Part shown: one piece after another, positions 1 through 9,285 of the stretch | How positions within the stretch are numbered: position 1 is the first letter of the stretch | Layout: each line of letters opens with the position of its first letter | Assembly: GCA_001796995.1 (NCBI GenBank) | Contig: MGOB01000087.1 | Coordinates: 1-14,483, forward strand | Source of the DNA: Chloroflexi bacterium RBG_16_68_14 | GTDB lineage: Bacteria; Chloroflexota; Dehalococcoidia; DSTF01; RBG-16-68-14 | Length of the DNA: 14,483 bases | Direction: 5' to 3' | Program-made: the position numbers and the translations under genes | The notes under the pieces: model-generated | Databases searched by the model: none | What the model was told of the DNA's origin: nothing | Seen by the model: only the letters and a program-made list of their open reading frames with translations

Positions 1-9
1 GCCGCGCAT
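1..9 (-). CDS. Start of an unidentified gene running off the left edge
   Basis: On the minus strand an ATG at positions 9-7 is preceded by a good ribosome binding site (AAAGGAG, six bases upstream). It lies 80 nt downstream of the HicB-like gene and in the same direction. Only three codons (Met-Arg-Gly) are inside the window, so the product cannot be identified. It could be a partner of the HicB-like gene, but nothing here shows that. Confidence 0.3.
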
Positions 10-89
10 GGCGTCTCCTTTCGCCCACCCCGCTACGCCTATGCTACGATGTTCCACCACCGGGGTCGATCCCCTTTTTCAGCACCCTG

Positions 90-314
90 CTAGGCCCTCA
101 GCGTCAGAGGAACCAGTTTTCGTTCTAGCTCCACGGGCCATCGGACCTTGCCGGTTTCGTCGCCAGAGAGGTACAGGAGGACTGCCTGCTTCAGGTTCCT
201 CAAGGCCGCTTTCTCGGTATGACCCTGACTGGCAACCCCTAGGTCGACGCATTCTGAGACGAACCAGTCGCCCTCCCGCCATATCGCAGCGGTAGGTCTG
301 ATTGTCTCGCCCAT
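90..314 (-). CDS. HicB-like (UPF0150 type) small protein
   Basis: The product is 74 residues. The central stretch (about residues 10-50) has the HicB/UPF0150 pattern: an aromatic/acidic opening (WREGDWFVSEC), a turn with VASQGHTEKAAL, and a helix with NLKQAVLLYL. In HicAB toxin-antitoxin pairs HicB is the antitoxin, with a partly degraded RNase-H-like fold; short versions without a DNA-binding C-terminus, like this one, are often solitary proteins of unknown role. The start lies 3 nt after the pdxS stop, so it is probably co-transcribed and translationally coupled with pdxS. No HicA (double-stranded RNA-binding-like toxin) is visible within the 89 nt that remain downstream. Its GC is lower than that of pdxS. 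Confidence 0.7.
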   Translation of the reverse strand: MGETIRPTAAIWREGDWFVSECVDLGVASQGHTEKAALRNLKQAVLLYLSGDETGKVRWPVELERKLVPLTLRA

Positions 315-317
315 CCG

Positions 318-1235
318 CTACCAGCCCCGAGTGGCCAGCAGCTCCTCCGGGGCCAGGGAGCGGACGTCCAGGCCGCGCATGGGCTCCCCCAGGCCGCGGG
401 AAACCTCAGCGATAATCTTAGGGTCCTGATAGTGGGTGACGGCCTGGACGATGGCGTGGGCGCGCTTGGCCGGGTCCTCCGACTTGAAGACGCCGGAGCC
501 GACGAAGACGCCGTCGGCGCCGAGCTGCATCATGAGGGCGGCGTCGGCCGGGGTGGCGACGCCCCCGGCGGCGAAGTTCACTACCGGCAGCCGGCCGAGC
601 TCGCGGGTCTCGCGCACAAGCTCGTAGGGCGCGGCCAGCTCCTTAGCCTCGGCCATCAGCTCGTCTTCCGGCATCGTCTGGAGCCGGCGGATGCCGTCCC
701 AGACGGCGCGCATGTGGCGCACCGCCTCCACGATATTGCCGGTGCCGGCCTCCCCCTTGGTACGGATCATGGCCGCCCCTTCGCCGATGCGCCGCAGCGC
801 CTCGCCCAGGTCGCGGCAGCCGCAGACGAAGGGTGCCTTGAAGTCGTGCTTGTTCACGTGGTGGCGCTCGTCGGCCGGCGTGAGCACCTCGGACTCGTCG
901 ATGTAGTCGACGCCCAGCGCCTCCAGCACCTGCGCCTCGACGAAGTGGCCGATGCGGCACTTTGCCATGACCGGGATGGTGACCGCCTCCATGATGCGCC
1001 GGATCACGTCCGGGTCAGCCATGCGGGCGACGCCGCCAGCGGCTCGGATATCGGCGGGCACCCGCTCGAGGGCCATGACGGCACAGGCGCCGGCCTCTTC
1101 GGCGATCTTCGCGTGCTCCGGCGTCACCACGTCCATGATGACGCCGCCCTTCAGCATCTGCGCCAGGCCGACCTTGACCTTCCAGGTGCCCGTCTCGGCG
1201 CCTTGGGGAGAAGCGTTTCCGTCCTGCTGTGGCAT
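318..1235 (-). CDS. pdxS: Pyridoxal 5'-phosphate synthase lyase subunit PdxS
   Basis: PdxS is the (beta/alpha)8 synthase subunit that makes pyridoxal 5'-phosphate from ribose 5-phosphate, glyceraldehyde 3-phosphate and ammonia; the ammonia comes from the glutaminase PdxT. The family is recognised from GGVIMDVV (the conserved Asp near residue 36), VMAKCRIGHFVEAQ (Schiff-base Lys near residue 93), MIRTKGEAGTGN (second active-site Lys near residue 161), and the phosphate-binding FAAGGVATPADAA and GADGVFVGSG. Residue numbers count from the upstream ATG at 1238. The second ATG (1235) is preferred because AGGAG is 6 nt before it but only 3 nt before the first. The length, about 305 residues, is normal for the family. 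No pdxT is in the window, so the glutaminase must be encoded elsewhere. The gene is followed directly by the HicB-like gene. Confidence 0.97.
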   Translation of the reverse strand: MPQQDGNASPQGAETGTWKVKVGLAQMLKGGVIMDVVTPEHAKIAEEAGACAVMALERVPADIRAAGGVARMADPDVIRRIMEAVTIPVMAKCRIGHFVEAQVLEALGVDYIDESEVLTPADERHHVNKHDFKAPFVCGCRDLGEALRRIGEGAAMIRTKGEAGTGNIVEAVRHMRAVWDGIRRLQTMPEDELMAEAKELAAPYELVRETRELGRLPVVNFAAGGVATPADAALMMQLGADGVFVGSGVFKSEDPAKRAHAIVQAVTHYQDPKIIAEVSRGLGEPMRGLDVRSLAPEELLATRGW

Positions 1236-1288
1236 CATGAGCTCCTGTCGATGCGGGGTATGCAGCCTGCGATTGGGCGTCTCTCCCT

Positions 1289-1317
1289 ATTCTATCCCGG
1301 CCTCGTAGCGCCGACAA
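1289..1317 (-). promoter_or_regulatory. Probable pdxS promoter
   Basis: The minus strand carries TTGTCG (1317-1312), a 17-nt spacer and TAGAAT (1294-1289). That is 4/6 and 5/6 matches to the sigma-70 consensus. The predicted transcript start near 1282 leaves a leader of about 45 nt before pdxS. It diverges from the promoter of the stress-protein gene. Confidence 0.45.
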
Positions 1318-1333
1318 GGACGGCAGAGGTGCC

Positions 1334-1363
1334 TTGCTCGTGGGAAAGGGGCGAGCCTATAAT
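1334..1363 (+). promoter_or_regulatory. Probable promoter of the usp-trk-pheA-mutM gene run
   Basis: TTGCTC (1334-1339), an 18-nt spacer and a perfect TATAAT (1358-1363). The transcript would start near 1370. This argues against a translation start at the TTG at 1334, which lies inside the -35 box, and in favour of the TTG at 1415. Confidence 0.5.
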
Positions 1364-1414
1364 GCCGATGCTGGCCCGCCGGGCAACCTATCTGGTACGC
1401 GAGGTTCGTGGCTC

Positions 1415-1864
1415 TTGTCCCCTTCCGAAGTAGCGCCGCATGCGCGCTCCATCCTGGTGCCGGTGGACGGCTCCCATGCCAGCATGCAGGCCGTCGCCCT
1501 CGCCTGCGAAATCGCCCGCAAGAGCAAGGGGAAGGTGTACGTGGTGCACGTGATCGAGGTGAAGCGGACCCTGCCCCTGGACGCGCAGCTTGAGTCCGAG
1601 GAGGCCGCCGGCGATGTCGTCCTATCCCAGGCGGAGCGGGTAGCGCGGGAGCAGCACTTCAAGCTCGAGGGCGAGATCCTGCACGCGCGGGAGGCTGGCC
1701 CCGCCATCGTGAATGAGGCCATCGACCGGGGCGTAGATCTGATCGTTCTCGGGATGTCGTATCCACAGCGGTTCGGTGAGTTTCAGTTGGGGCGGGTCGT
1801 CGAGTACGTCCTGAGGAGCGCCCCCTGCGAGGTGTGGGTGTGCCGTCACCCGCCGGAAGAGTGA
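1415..1864 (+). CDS. Universal stress protein (UspA family)
   Basis: This is a single Usp domain of 149 residues. It opens with ILVPVDGSHASMQAVALAC and has strand-helix repeats including VYVVHVIEV and DLIVLGMS, ending in the family-typical APCEVWVCR. Usp proteins are small alpha/beta proteins that often bind ATP and modulate stress responses or transporters. The nucleotide-binding GxxG-x9-G(S/T) segment is degenerate here (GMSYPQRFGEFQLGRV), so ATP binding is doubtful. The start is TTG at 1415, with GAGG ten bases upstream; the open frame extends to a TTG at 1334, but that lies within the promoter. The stop is 1 nt before the next gene, an RCK protein. Usp/RCK neighbours are common around ion channels and K+ uptake systems, which fits a role in controlling cation transport. 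Confidence 0.85.
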   Translation: MSPSEVAPHARSILVPVDGSHASMQAVALACEIARKSKGKVYVVHVIEVKRTLPLDAQLESEEAAGDVVLSQAERVAREQHFKLEGEILHAREAGPAIVNEAIDRGVDLIVLGMSYPQRFGEFQLGRVVEYVLRSAPCEVWVCRHPPEE

Positions 1865-1865
1865 G

Positions 1866-2324
1866 ATGAAAGCGATCATCATGGGCTGCGGCCGGGCCGG
1901 CTCCCAACTGGCGATCACGCTGGACCGGGACGGGCACGATGTCACTATCCTGGACATCAACGCCTACCAGTTCACCCGCTTCCTGCCCGAGTCGTTCGGT
2001 GGTCACACCATCACCGGTAACGGCATCGACCAGGACGTGCTGCGTCGGGCGGGCATCGAGGAGGCGGACGCCTTCGTGGCGGTGACGGCGGGCGATAACC
2101 GCAACGTCATGGCGGCGCAGATCGCCAGGCACATCTTTGGCGTGGAGCGCGTGGTGTGCCGCATCTACGACCCCATCCGCGAGCAGATGTACCACCGGCT
2201 GGGGCTGCGGACGATCTCTCCGACCAGGGAGTGGGCCCGGCTCCTCAAAGAGGCGCTGGAGGCGGAGGAGACGCAGCCGGTGGCCAGCCACGAGGGCGGC
2301 GGCCAGATGGGGGCCGCCCCATAA
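1866..2324 (+). CDS. RCK/TrkA-N domain protein, short form
   Basis: The 152-residue product is a single Rossmann-type RCK (TrkA-N) domain: IIMGCGRAGSQLA (glycine-rich loop, residues 7-12), an acidic residue ending strand 2 (ILDIN, Asp30), and GNGIDQDVLRRAGIEEADAFVAVTAGDNRNVMAAQIA. RCK domains bind NAD(H) or nucleotides and gate K+ uptake systems (Trk/Ktr) or channels. The usual TrkA-C ligand domain is absent; residues after about 140 look disordered. The gene begins 1 nt after the usp stop and ends 9 nt before a second, longer RCK gene. The two may form a hetero-oligomeric gating ring. No TrkH/KtrB membrane subunit is in the window. Confidence 0.9.
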   Translation: MKAIIMGCGRAGSQLAITLDRDGHDVTILDINAYQFTRFLPESFGGHTITGNGIDQDVLRRAGIEEADAFVAVTAGDNRNVMAAQIARHIFGVERVVCRIYDPIREQMYHRLGLRTISPTREWARLLKEALEAEETQPVASHEGGGQMGAAP

Positions 2325-2333
2325 GGTGGCGCT

Positions 2334-3011
2334 ATGTATATCGTCGTCGTCGGCGGCGGGAAGGTGGGCTTCTACCTAGCCAAGGAGCTGGTGGAGGCCA
2401 ACCATGAGGTCCTGGTGATCGAGCGGGACCCGGCCAAGTGCGCTGAGATCGCAGAGGTGTTGGGCGAGATCGCTATGCGCGGGGACGGCTGCGAGGCGGC
2501 CATCCAGGAGCGGGCCGGAGTGGGCCGGGCGGACCTGCTGCTGGCCGTCACCGGCGAGGACGAGGATAACCTGGTGGCCTGCCAGGTGGCACGGCACGTC
2601 TTCCAGCTCCCGCGTACCGTCGCTCGCATCAACAACCCGAAGAACGAGCTGATCTTTCGCAAGCTGGGCATCGATTCCACGGTCAGCGCCACCACGGCGA
2701 TCATGGCCCACATCGAGCAGGAGCTGCCCACCCACCCCCTCATCTCGCTGCTCACGCTGCGCCATGGCTTCGAGATCGTGGAGGTCAAGATACCGGAGGA
2801 CGCGGCCGTGGTGGGTCGGGCGCTCAAGGACGTGGTGCTGCCCCACCAGTCCCTGGTCTGGGGCATCGTCGATGCGGAGGGCAACCCCAAGGCGCCCACC
2901 GCCGACACCGTCCTCCACGCCGGCGATGAGGTAGTGGCGGTCACCCTCCAGGAGAGCGAGGAGGCGCTGCGGGCAGCCTTCACCGGGCCGCCTCCCGAGC
3001 GGAGCTTCTGA
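2334..3011 (+). CDS. trkA: TrkA-type K+ uptake regulatory protein (RCK_N + RCK_C)
   Basis: The 225-residue product has an N-terminal RCK domain (IVVVGGGKVGFYLA, Gly-loop residues 7-12; Glu30 at the end of strand 2, favouring NAD-type binding; RGDGCEAAIQERAGVGRADLLLAVTGEDEDN) and a C-terminal TrkA-C domain (about 140-220, with FEIVEVKIPEDAAVVGRALK and HAGDEVVAVT). TrkA/KtrA proteins are cytoplasmic rings that control a K+-translocating membrane partner, which is not in this window. AAGGTGG precedes the ATG. It is about half the length of E. coli TrkA, which is a tandem duplicate of this unit. Together with the short RCK protein upstream it could supply the two half-rings. Confidence 0.92.
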   Translation: MYIVVVGGGKVGFYLAKELVEANHEVLVIERDPAKCAEIAEVLGEIAMRGDGCEAAIQERAGVGRADLLLAVTGEDEDNLVACQVARHVFQLPRTVARINNPKNELIFRKLGIDSTVSATTAIMAHIEQELPTHPLISLLTLRHGFEIVEVKIPEDAAVVGRALKDVVLPHQSLVWGIVDAEGNPKAPTADTVLHAGDEVVAVTLQESEEALRAAFTGPPPERSF

Positions 3012-3018
3012 CCCCGCG

Positions 3019-3852
3019 ATGACCCGCCTAGCCTACCTGGGACCTTCCGGTACCTTCACCGAGGAGGCGGCGCTGCGCTACCAGCCGTCCGCCCAACTCC
3101 TCCCCTTCGCCAGTGAGGCGGCCGTCGCCGCCGCCGTCGAGTCCGGCATGGCGGACGAGGGCGTCCTGGCCATCGAGAACAGCCTGGAGGGCTCGGTGAC
3201 GCGTACAATCGACGTCTTGATCCACGAGTCCCGACTCTTCATCAAGAGTGAGGTCATCCTGCCCATTGAGCACTGCCTCATCGTGCGTCCCGGCACGGCC
3301 GCAGATGACGTGTCGGTCATCTACGCGCACCCGCAGGCACTAAGCCAGTGCCGAAGGTTCATCGAGCTGCGCTTTCCTAACGCGCGACAGGAGGCCGCCT
3401 TGTCGAACGCCGCTGCAGTCGAAGAGATCCTGAACGTGCCAGGAGGCGCGGCCATCGCTGGCGCGCGCGCTGCCGAGCTCCACGGCGCCCAGATCCTGGC
3501 GCGGGGCATCCAGGACAACCCCCACAACAAGACCCGCTTCGCCGTCCTGGGGCCGACGGACAGCGAACCGACGGGGCGCGACAAGACGTCCATCGCCTTC
3601 ACCGTCGCCCATGACCAGCCGGGAACGCTGGTGGGGGTCCTCCACGAGCTTTCCGACCGGTCCATCAACCTCGTAAAGATCGAGTCGCGGCCGTCCCGGG
3701 AGGAGCTGGGGATCTATGTCTTCCTGGTTGACCTGGAGGGCCACCGCACCGACCCCACCGTGGCCGAGGCGCTGGCCGCCGTACAGGCGAAGGCCTTCTT
3801 CTTCCGGGTGCTGGGCTCCTACCCCCGCTGGGACGATGCCCGAGATCCCTGA
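3019..3852 (+). CDS. pheA: Prephenate dehydratase with ACT domain
   Basis: This cytoplasmic enzyme converts prephenate to phenylpyruvate in phenylalanine synthesis. The 277 residues carry the expected order of motifs: LAYLGPSGTFTEEAA at the N-terminus, VLAIENSLEGSV (50-60), the catalytic HNKTRFAVLG with Thr172-Arg173-Phe174, then a C-terminal ACT domain with the phenylalanine-binding signatures GTLVGVL (202-208) and ESRP (222-225). The ACT motifs predict feedback inhibition by phenylalanine. It is the monofunctional form, without the chorismate mutase domain found in the enterobacterial P-protein. The gene starts 7 nt after trkA and its last 17 nt overlap the start of mutM, so translational coupling is likely. 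Confidence 0.96.
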   Translation: MTRLAYLGPSGTFTEEAALRYQPSAQLLPFASEAAVAAAVESGMADEGVLAIENSLEGSVTRTIDVLIHESRLFIKSEVILPIEHCLIVRPGTAADDVSVIYAHPQALSQCRRFIELRFPNARQEAALSNAAAVEEILNVPGGAAIAGARAAELHGAQILARGIQDNPHNKTRFAVLGPTDSEPTGRDKTSIAFTVAHDQPGTLVGVLHELSDRSINLVKIESRPSREELGIYVFLVDLEGHRTDPTVAEALAAVQAKAFFFRVLGSYPRWDDARDP

Positions 3853-4642
3853 CCTGGAGGCCATCCGCGGCTTCCTCAACCAGCATCTCCCCGGTGTCCG
3901 CGTGGAGCGGGCGGAGTTCCTCATCCCGGTGGTCTTCCGCGTGGCCAGGGACGAGTTCGTCCGGACGCTGGAGGGCAACGTCTTCGGGGAGACGGAGCGG
4001 CGGGGGAAGTTCCTCATCTTCTCGCTGGAAAGCGGCCACCGACTGGTCATCAACGCCATGCTGACTGGTCGTTTCCAGTACCTTCGGCTGAAGGAGAAGC
4101 GGCGCGCCCGCACCTGCCTGGTGCTGGGCCTGGCCAACGGCTGGGAGCTGCGCTACGCGGACGAGCGGCTGATGGGCAAGGTCTACCTGGTGCCCGCCGA
4201 CCAGCTCTCGCAGGTGCCCCAGTTCTCCGAGATGGGGCCCGACGCGCTGGAGGTCTCCCGGGAGGAGTTCGCCCAGCGCATCCGGAGCTTCAGGGGCCAG
4301 GTCAAGAACGTGCTGGTGAACCACCGGTTCGTCGCCGGCGTCGGCAACGCCTACGCCGACGAGATCCTCTTCGCCGCCCGCCTCCATCCCTATCGCAAGC
4401 GCACGACGCTGAGCGACGACGACATCGAGCGGCTGCACCAGGCGATGGGCAAGGTCTTCGCCTGGGCGACGCCCATGGTGGCGGAGCAAATGCGGGAGGA
4501 GCTGAACTACGAGGAGCGGCGCGACTTCCTGAAGATCCACCGCAAGGGGGGCGAGCCGTGCCCCGTCTGCGGCACCCGCATCTCCGAGATCACCGCCGGC
4601 CAGCGCATCACCAACTTCTGCCGCAACTGCCAGCCGGGCTAG
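3836..4642 (+). CDS. mutM: Formamidopyrimidine-DNA glycosylase (Fpg/MutM, Nei superfamily)
   Basis: This base-excision repair enzyme removes oxidised purines such as 8-oxoguanine and nicks the abasic site. The start at 3836 is fixed by the essential N-terminus: after Met removal, Pro2-Glu3 (MPEIPDLEA) are the catalytic nucleophile and acid. Other family features are a basic RRGKFL with Lys58 (Lys57 of E. coli Fpg), the H2TH segment VAGVGNAYADEILFAARLHP, and a C-terminal zinc finger with Cys242, Cys245, Cys262 and Cys265 containing GQRITNFC. The length, 268 residues, equals that of typical Fpg. The intercalation region reads MLTGRF instead of the usual GMTGRL, so the substrate preference (Fpg or Nei-like) is not certain. 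It overlaps pheA by 17 nt and is the last gene of the run. Confidence 0.95.
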   Translation: MPEIPDLEAIRGFLNQHLPGVRVERAEFLIPVVFRVARDEFVRTLEGNVFGETERRGKFLIFSLESGHRLVINAMLTGRFQYLRLKEKRRARTCLVLGLANGWELRYADERLMGKVYLVPADQLSQVPQFSEMGPDALEVSREEFAQRIRSFRGQVKNVLVNHRFVAGVGNAYADEILFAARLHPYRKRTTLSDDDIERLHQAMGKVFAWATPMVAEQMREELNYEERRDFLKIHRKGGEPCPVCGTRISEITAGQRITNFCRNCQPG

Positions 4643-4663
4643 ACACCATCTGCGCACGCATCA

Positions 4664-4691
4664 CGAAGGCCATGTTTAAGCCTGGCCTTCG
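4664..4691. terminator. Hairpin between convergent mutM and HNH genes
   Basis: A 9-bp perfect stem (CGAAGGCCA at 4664-4672 with TGGCCTTCG at 4683-4691) and a 10-nt loop lie between two convergent genes. Position and stem suggest a bidirectional terminator. There is no clear T-run on either side, so intrinsic termination is not certain. Confidence 0.5.
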
Positions 4692-4716
4692 ATAGGGGCT
4701 CGATTCGGGGGCTCGC

Positions 4717-5244
4717 CTATCCGTAGCCGTCCGGCTGCTCCCAGCCCGGGAGGAACTTCCGCCAGCCGTCCTGGCCGTCCAGGTGGCGGTACACCACGTA
4801 GTAGCTGGTCACCCGGGGGGCGAAGGGGTCCCGCAGGAGGCGCATCCTCGCCTCGTGGGGCGTCCGACCTGCCTTGCGGTGGTTGCACGTCTTGCAGGCC
4901 GAGACCAGGTTCTCCCACTCGTGGCTCCCACCGCGATGGCGGGGAATGATGTGGTCCAGGGTCAGCTCCCGCGTCTGCCGGCCGCAGTACTGGCAGGTGT
5001 ACCTGTCGCGGTTGAACACCTCGCGGCGGGAGAGGCGCATCTTGGGCCGAGGCCGCTTGATCATGTAGATCATGCGGATGACGGAGGGGAGGGAGAGGAC
5101 GAAGCGGGGCGTGCGGATGCCGCCCTCCCCGTGCTCCAGCACCTCCGCCTTCCCGCGGTCGACGAGGACGTAGGCGCGCCGAGCGTTACAGACGTTGAGC
5201 GGCTCGTAGTTCTGATTCAGGACCAGGACGGCGCTATTGATCAT
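4717..5244 (-). CDS. HNH endonuclease family protein
   Basis: The 175-residue product has a canonical HNH/McrA-type zinc and metal site: Cys84-x2-Cys87, LTLDHIIPRHRGG with Asp97-His98, Asn112 in WENL, and CKTCNHRK with Cys117, Cys120, Asn121 and His122. The N-terminal part (residues 1-70, opening with AVLVLNQNYEPLNVCNARRA) matches a widespread stand-alone family of actinobacteria, cyanobacteria and Chloroflexota whose cellular role is not established. Nothing around it suggests an intron, intein, or restriction system. It is convergent with mutM. The start ATG has only a weak ribosome binding site, and the leader is short. Confidence 0.9.
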   Translation of the reverse strand: MINSAVLVLNQNYEPLNVCNARRAYVLVDRGKAEVLEHGEGGIRTPRFVLSLPSVIRMIYMIKRPRPKMRLSRREVFNRDRYTCQYCGRQTRELTLDHIIPRHRGGSHEWENLVSACKTCNHRKAGRTPHEARMRLLRDPFAPRVTSYYVVYRHLDGQDGWRKFLPGWEQPDGYG

Positions 5245-5270
5245 CGAGTTCGACCCCGCTCGTTCTCGCT

Positions 5271-5300
5271 ATGATAGCAAATCAGATTCGGCCGGTGCAA
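5271..5300 (-). promoter_or_regulatory. Possible promoter of the HNH gene
   Basis: The minus strand has TTGCAC (5300-5295), an 18-nt spacer and TATCAT (5276-5271). The -10 box is preceded by TGC, making an extended -10 (TGCTATCAT), which would compensate for the weak -35. The predicted start is about 20 nt before the gene. Confidence 0.4.
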
Positions 5301-5391
5301 CGGCTCCGAACGCTCGGCAGCGGGCTCAGCGTCACCCGCGAGGCCCGCGGTCAGCTGTGGACAGACAGGCTCAAATAGGGCCAAATGGCTC

Positions 5392-5420
5392 TTGCTAGAG
5401 GGCTCTCCCCGCCACATACT
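5392..5420 (+). promoter_or_regulatory. Possible promoter of the beta-helix gene
   Basis: TTGCTA (5392-5397), a 17-nt spacer and CATACT (5415-5420), 4/6 matches each. It would give a 5' leader of about 100 nt holding the two hairpins described next. The rest of the 280-nt gap (5245-5526) shows no gene. Confidence 0.3.
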
Positions 5421-5462
5421 GGCCGTGTCCTAACGAAGGGCGCTCGGAGGGAGCCGTAGCCA

Positions 5463-5510
5463 AACCGACCCCGCCATCGGAGGTCGGTTGTTGTATTCGC
5501 CGCAAGGCGA
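5463..5510 (+). other. Two-hairpin 5' leader of the beta-helix gene
   Basis: Hairpin 1 has an 8-bp perfect stem (AACCGACC 5463-5470 with GGTCGGTT 5482-5489) and is followed by a T-rich stretch (TTGTTGTATT), so it is terminator-like. Hairpin 2 is TCGCC-GCAA-GGCGA (5497-5510), a GNRA tetraloop stem placed directly before the ribosome binding site AAAGGA (5512-5517). The arrangement resembles an attenuator plus an expression-modulating or mRNA-stabilising stem. I do not recognise a known riboswitch. Confidence 0.45.
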
Positions 5511-5526
5511 GAAAGGACGGAATGAT

Positions 5527-6723
5527 ATGAGGAAGATAGCCCTATTGGCTGCACTGGCCCTGGTGACAGGGCTCATGGCGCTGGGGGTTGGACAGGCGCT
5601 AGCCCGTGCGCCGCTAGTAGTGGACGATAATGGTGTCCAATGTCCCAACGCCGGATTTACCACCATCCAAGCGGCTGTGAATGCGGCGAGTGCGGGCGAC
5701 CAAATTCGCGTCTGCGCCGGCGTGTACGCCGAGAACGTGGTGATAGCTACAAGTGGCATTACCCTGAAGGCCGCCCCGGGGGCCATTCTGGACGGTAGCA
5801 CCCTTGGCAACGGCGACGGCATAACGATTCAAAGCGGCGTAAGCGGCGTAACCATCAAGTACTTCGAGATCCGTAACTACAATGGGATCTCTTCTGGGGT
5901 GGGCAACGCCATCCAGTCCTGGAACTGCGGCACCAGCGACATCTCGGTAATCGGGAACTACATGCATGACAACGCCTGGAACGCTATCCTGGTCGGCAAC
6001 GAGGGCGAAGCGCTTCACTACCGTTGGAGCGTTAAGGACAACACGGTGGTGAACAACGGCTTCTACAACATTGAGCTCACCAATACCCAGGACAGCGAGA
6101 TCAAGAACAACGTAGTTACAGGCCCCGGCGGGCAGTTTGGCATTGGAATTCTTCTCCAGGCCCGGAACTTCACCGCTACTCCAGGCTATAATTACCTGGG
6201 GTGCGGCGAGTATCCCTTCCCAGAGATTGTCGCCAGCGGGAACGTGATTTCAAGCGGCAACGTGGTCAGCGGCTTCAAAGGCCTAAGTTCCTGGGGTGGG
6301 ATATTCTTGCTTGCTTTTTCGGATGGCACCGGGGCCAGGTTGACTGAAACGTTGGTATCGGAGAACGAGGCCTACGACAACAACTACGGCATCATAGTGT
6401 ATGGTTTCGGGTTGGATGTAGTGGACAAGAGTCGTATTAGTGAGAACAACGCCCATCACAATCCAAGTATCTCCGGCGTGGGCTTTGGCGACGGCATCCG
6501 GCTCATTAACGGGGATGACTCGCTTATCTCCGACAACACCGTAACAGCTAACGGTCGGCACGGCATTAGACTAGGGGGTGGCTCCACCGGTAACCAGGTG
6601 TCTGACAATACGGCAACTGGAAACGGTGGCTTCGACCTAATCCACGATGCCACCAGCACTCCCAATACTTGGAGGGACAATACCTGCGGCACCAAGTCGG
6701 GTACTGATATCCCCGCGTGTTAG
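5527..6723 (+). CDS. Secreted right-handed parallel beta-helix protein
   Basis: The product has 398 residues. The ATG at 5527 is chosen because AAAGGA lies 9 nt upstream and a signal peptide follows at once: MRKIALLAALALV, a hydrophobic core, and a probable cleavage site after GVGQALA (about residue 27). The mature part has FTTIQAAVNAASAGDQIRVCAGVYAENV, a typical opening of NosD/pectate-lyase-like folds. About ten PbH1-like coils follow, marked by recurring N-x-(V/T)-x-x-N segments (SDISVIGNYMHDN, SVKDNTVVNNG, SEIKNNVVTG, SLISDNTVTANGRHGIRL). The C-terminus has a Cys pair (CGTKSG...IPAC). Such proteins often bind or cleave polysaccharides, but no catalytic set is evident. Base composition is visibly less GC-rich than in the neighbours, suggesting transfer or different selection. 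It appears to be transcribed alone. Confidence 0.88.
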   Translation: MRKIALLAALALVTGLMALGVGQALARAPLVVDDNGVQCPNAGFTTIQAAVNAASAGDQIRVCAGVYAENVVIATSGITLKAAPGAILDGSTLGNGDGITIQSGVSGVTIKYFEIRNYNGISSGVGNAIQSWNCGTSDISVIGNYMHDNAWNAILVGNEGEALHYRWSVKDNTVVNNGFYNIELTNTQDSEIKNNVVTGPGGQFGIGILLQARNFTATPGYNYLGCGEYPFPEIVASGNVISSGNVVSGFKGLSSWGGIFLLAFSDGTGARLTETLVSENEAYDNNYGIIVYGFGLDVVDKSRISENNAHHNPSISGVGFGDGIRLINGDDSLISDNTVTANGRHGIRLGGGSTGNQVSDNTATGNGGFDLIHDATSTPNTWRDNTCGTKSGTDIPAC

Positions 6724-6762
6724 CTGGCAGGCGACCACGCAGCTTGACGTAGGGTTTGGCAA

Positions 6763-6788
6763 GGGGGCGGGGCCGTGTGGCCCCGCCC

Positions 6789-6790
<2 letters not shown>
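6763..6790. terminator. Strong GC hairpin between convergent beta-helix and clp genes
   Basis: An 11-bp perfect stem (GGGGCGGGGCC 6764-6774 with GGCCCCGCCCC 6779-6789), extended by one G-T pair, encloses a GTGT loop. It lies between convergent genes and touches the clp stop codon (6791-6789). There is no long T-run. It is likely a bidirectional transcription barrier. Confidence 0.7.
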
Positions 6791-9239
<2,449 letters not shown>

Positions 9240-9285
9240 GGCCGGGTGCTCCTTGAATAGTCTTTTAACTGTGTTAACTGTTTCC

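Noticed and set aside
1334..1414. An upstream TTG start that would lengthen the stress protein by 27 residues
   Set aside because: The TTG overlaps the -35 box of a promoter with a perfect TATAAT at 1358-1363, so it would not be transcribed from that promoter. The added residues also have no Usp similarity.
432..1433. A 333-codon plus-strand frame over pdxS
   Set aside because: It is a mirror of pdxS codon bias with no recognisable motifs and runs across the divergent promoter region.
4717..5244. HNH gene as a homing endonuclease or mobile intron
   Set aside because: No interrupted host gene, intron structure or flanking repeats. The N-terminal region matches a stable chromosomal family.
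5440..5510. Possible cyclic-di-GMP (GEMM) riboswitch: GCCAAACCGACC...GGTCGG resembles its P1b helix
   Set aside because: The conserved GACGCAAAGCC part and the tetraloop receptor do not follow; the next bases are TTGTTGTATTCG. The resemblance is limited to one helix.
9242..9285. HspR operator (HAIR, CTTGAGT-N7-ACTCAAG) before clp
   Set aside because: Only a half-site (CTTGAAT at 9252-9258) is present; the other half does not occur at the required spacing. CIRCE elements were also looked for in the heat-shock gaps and not found.
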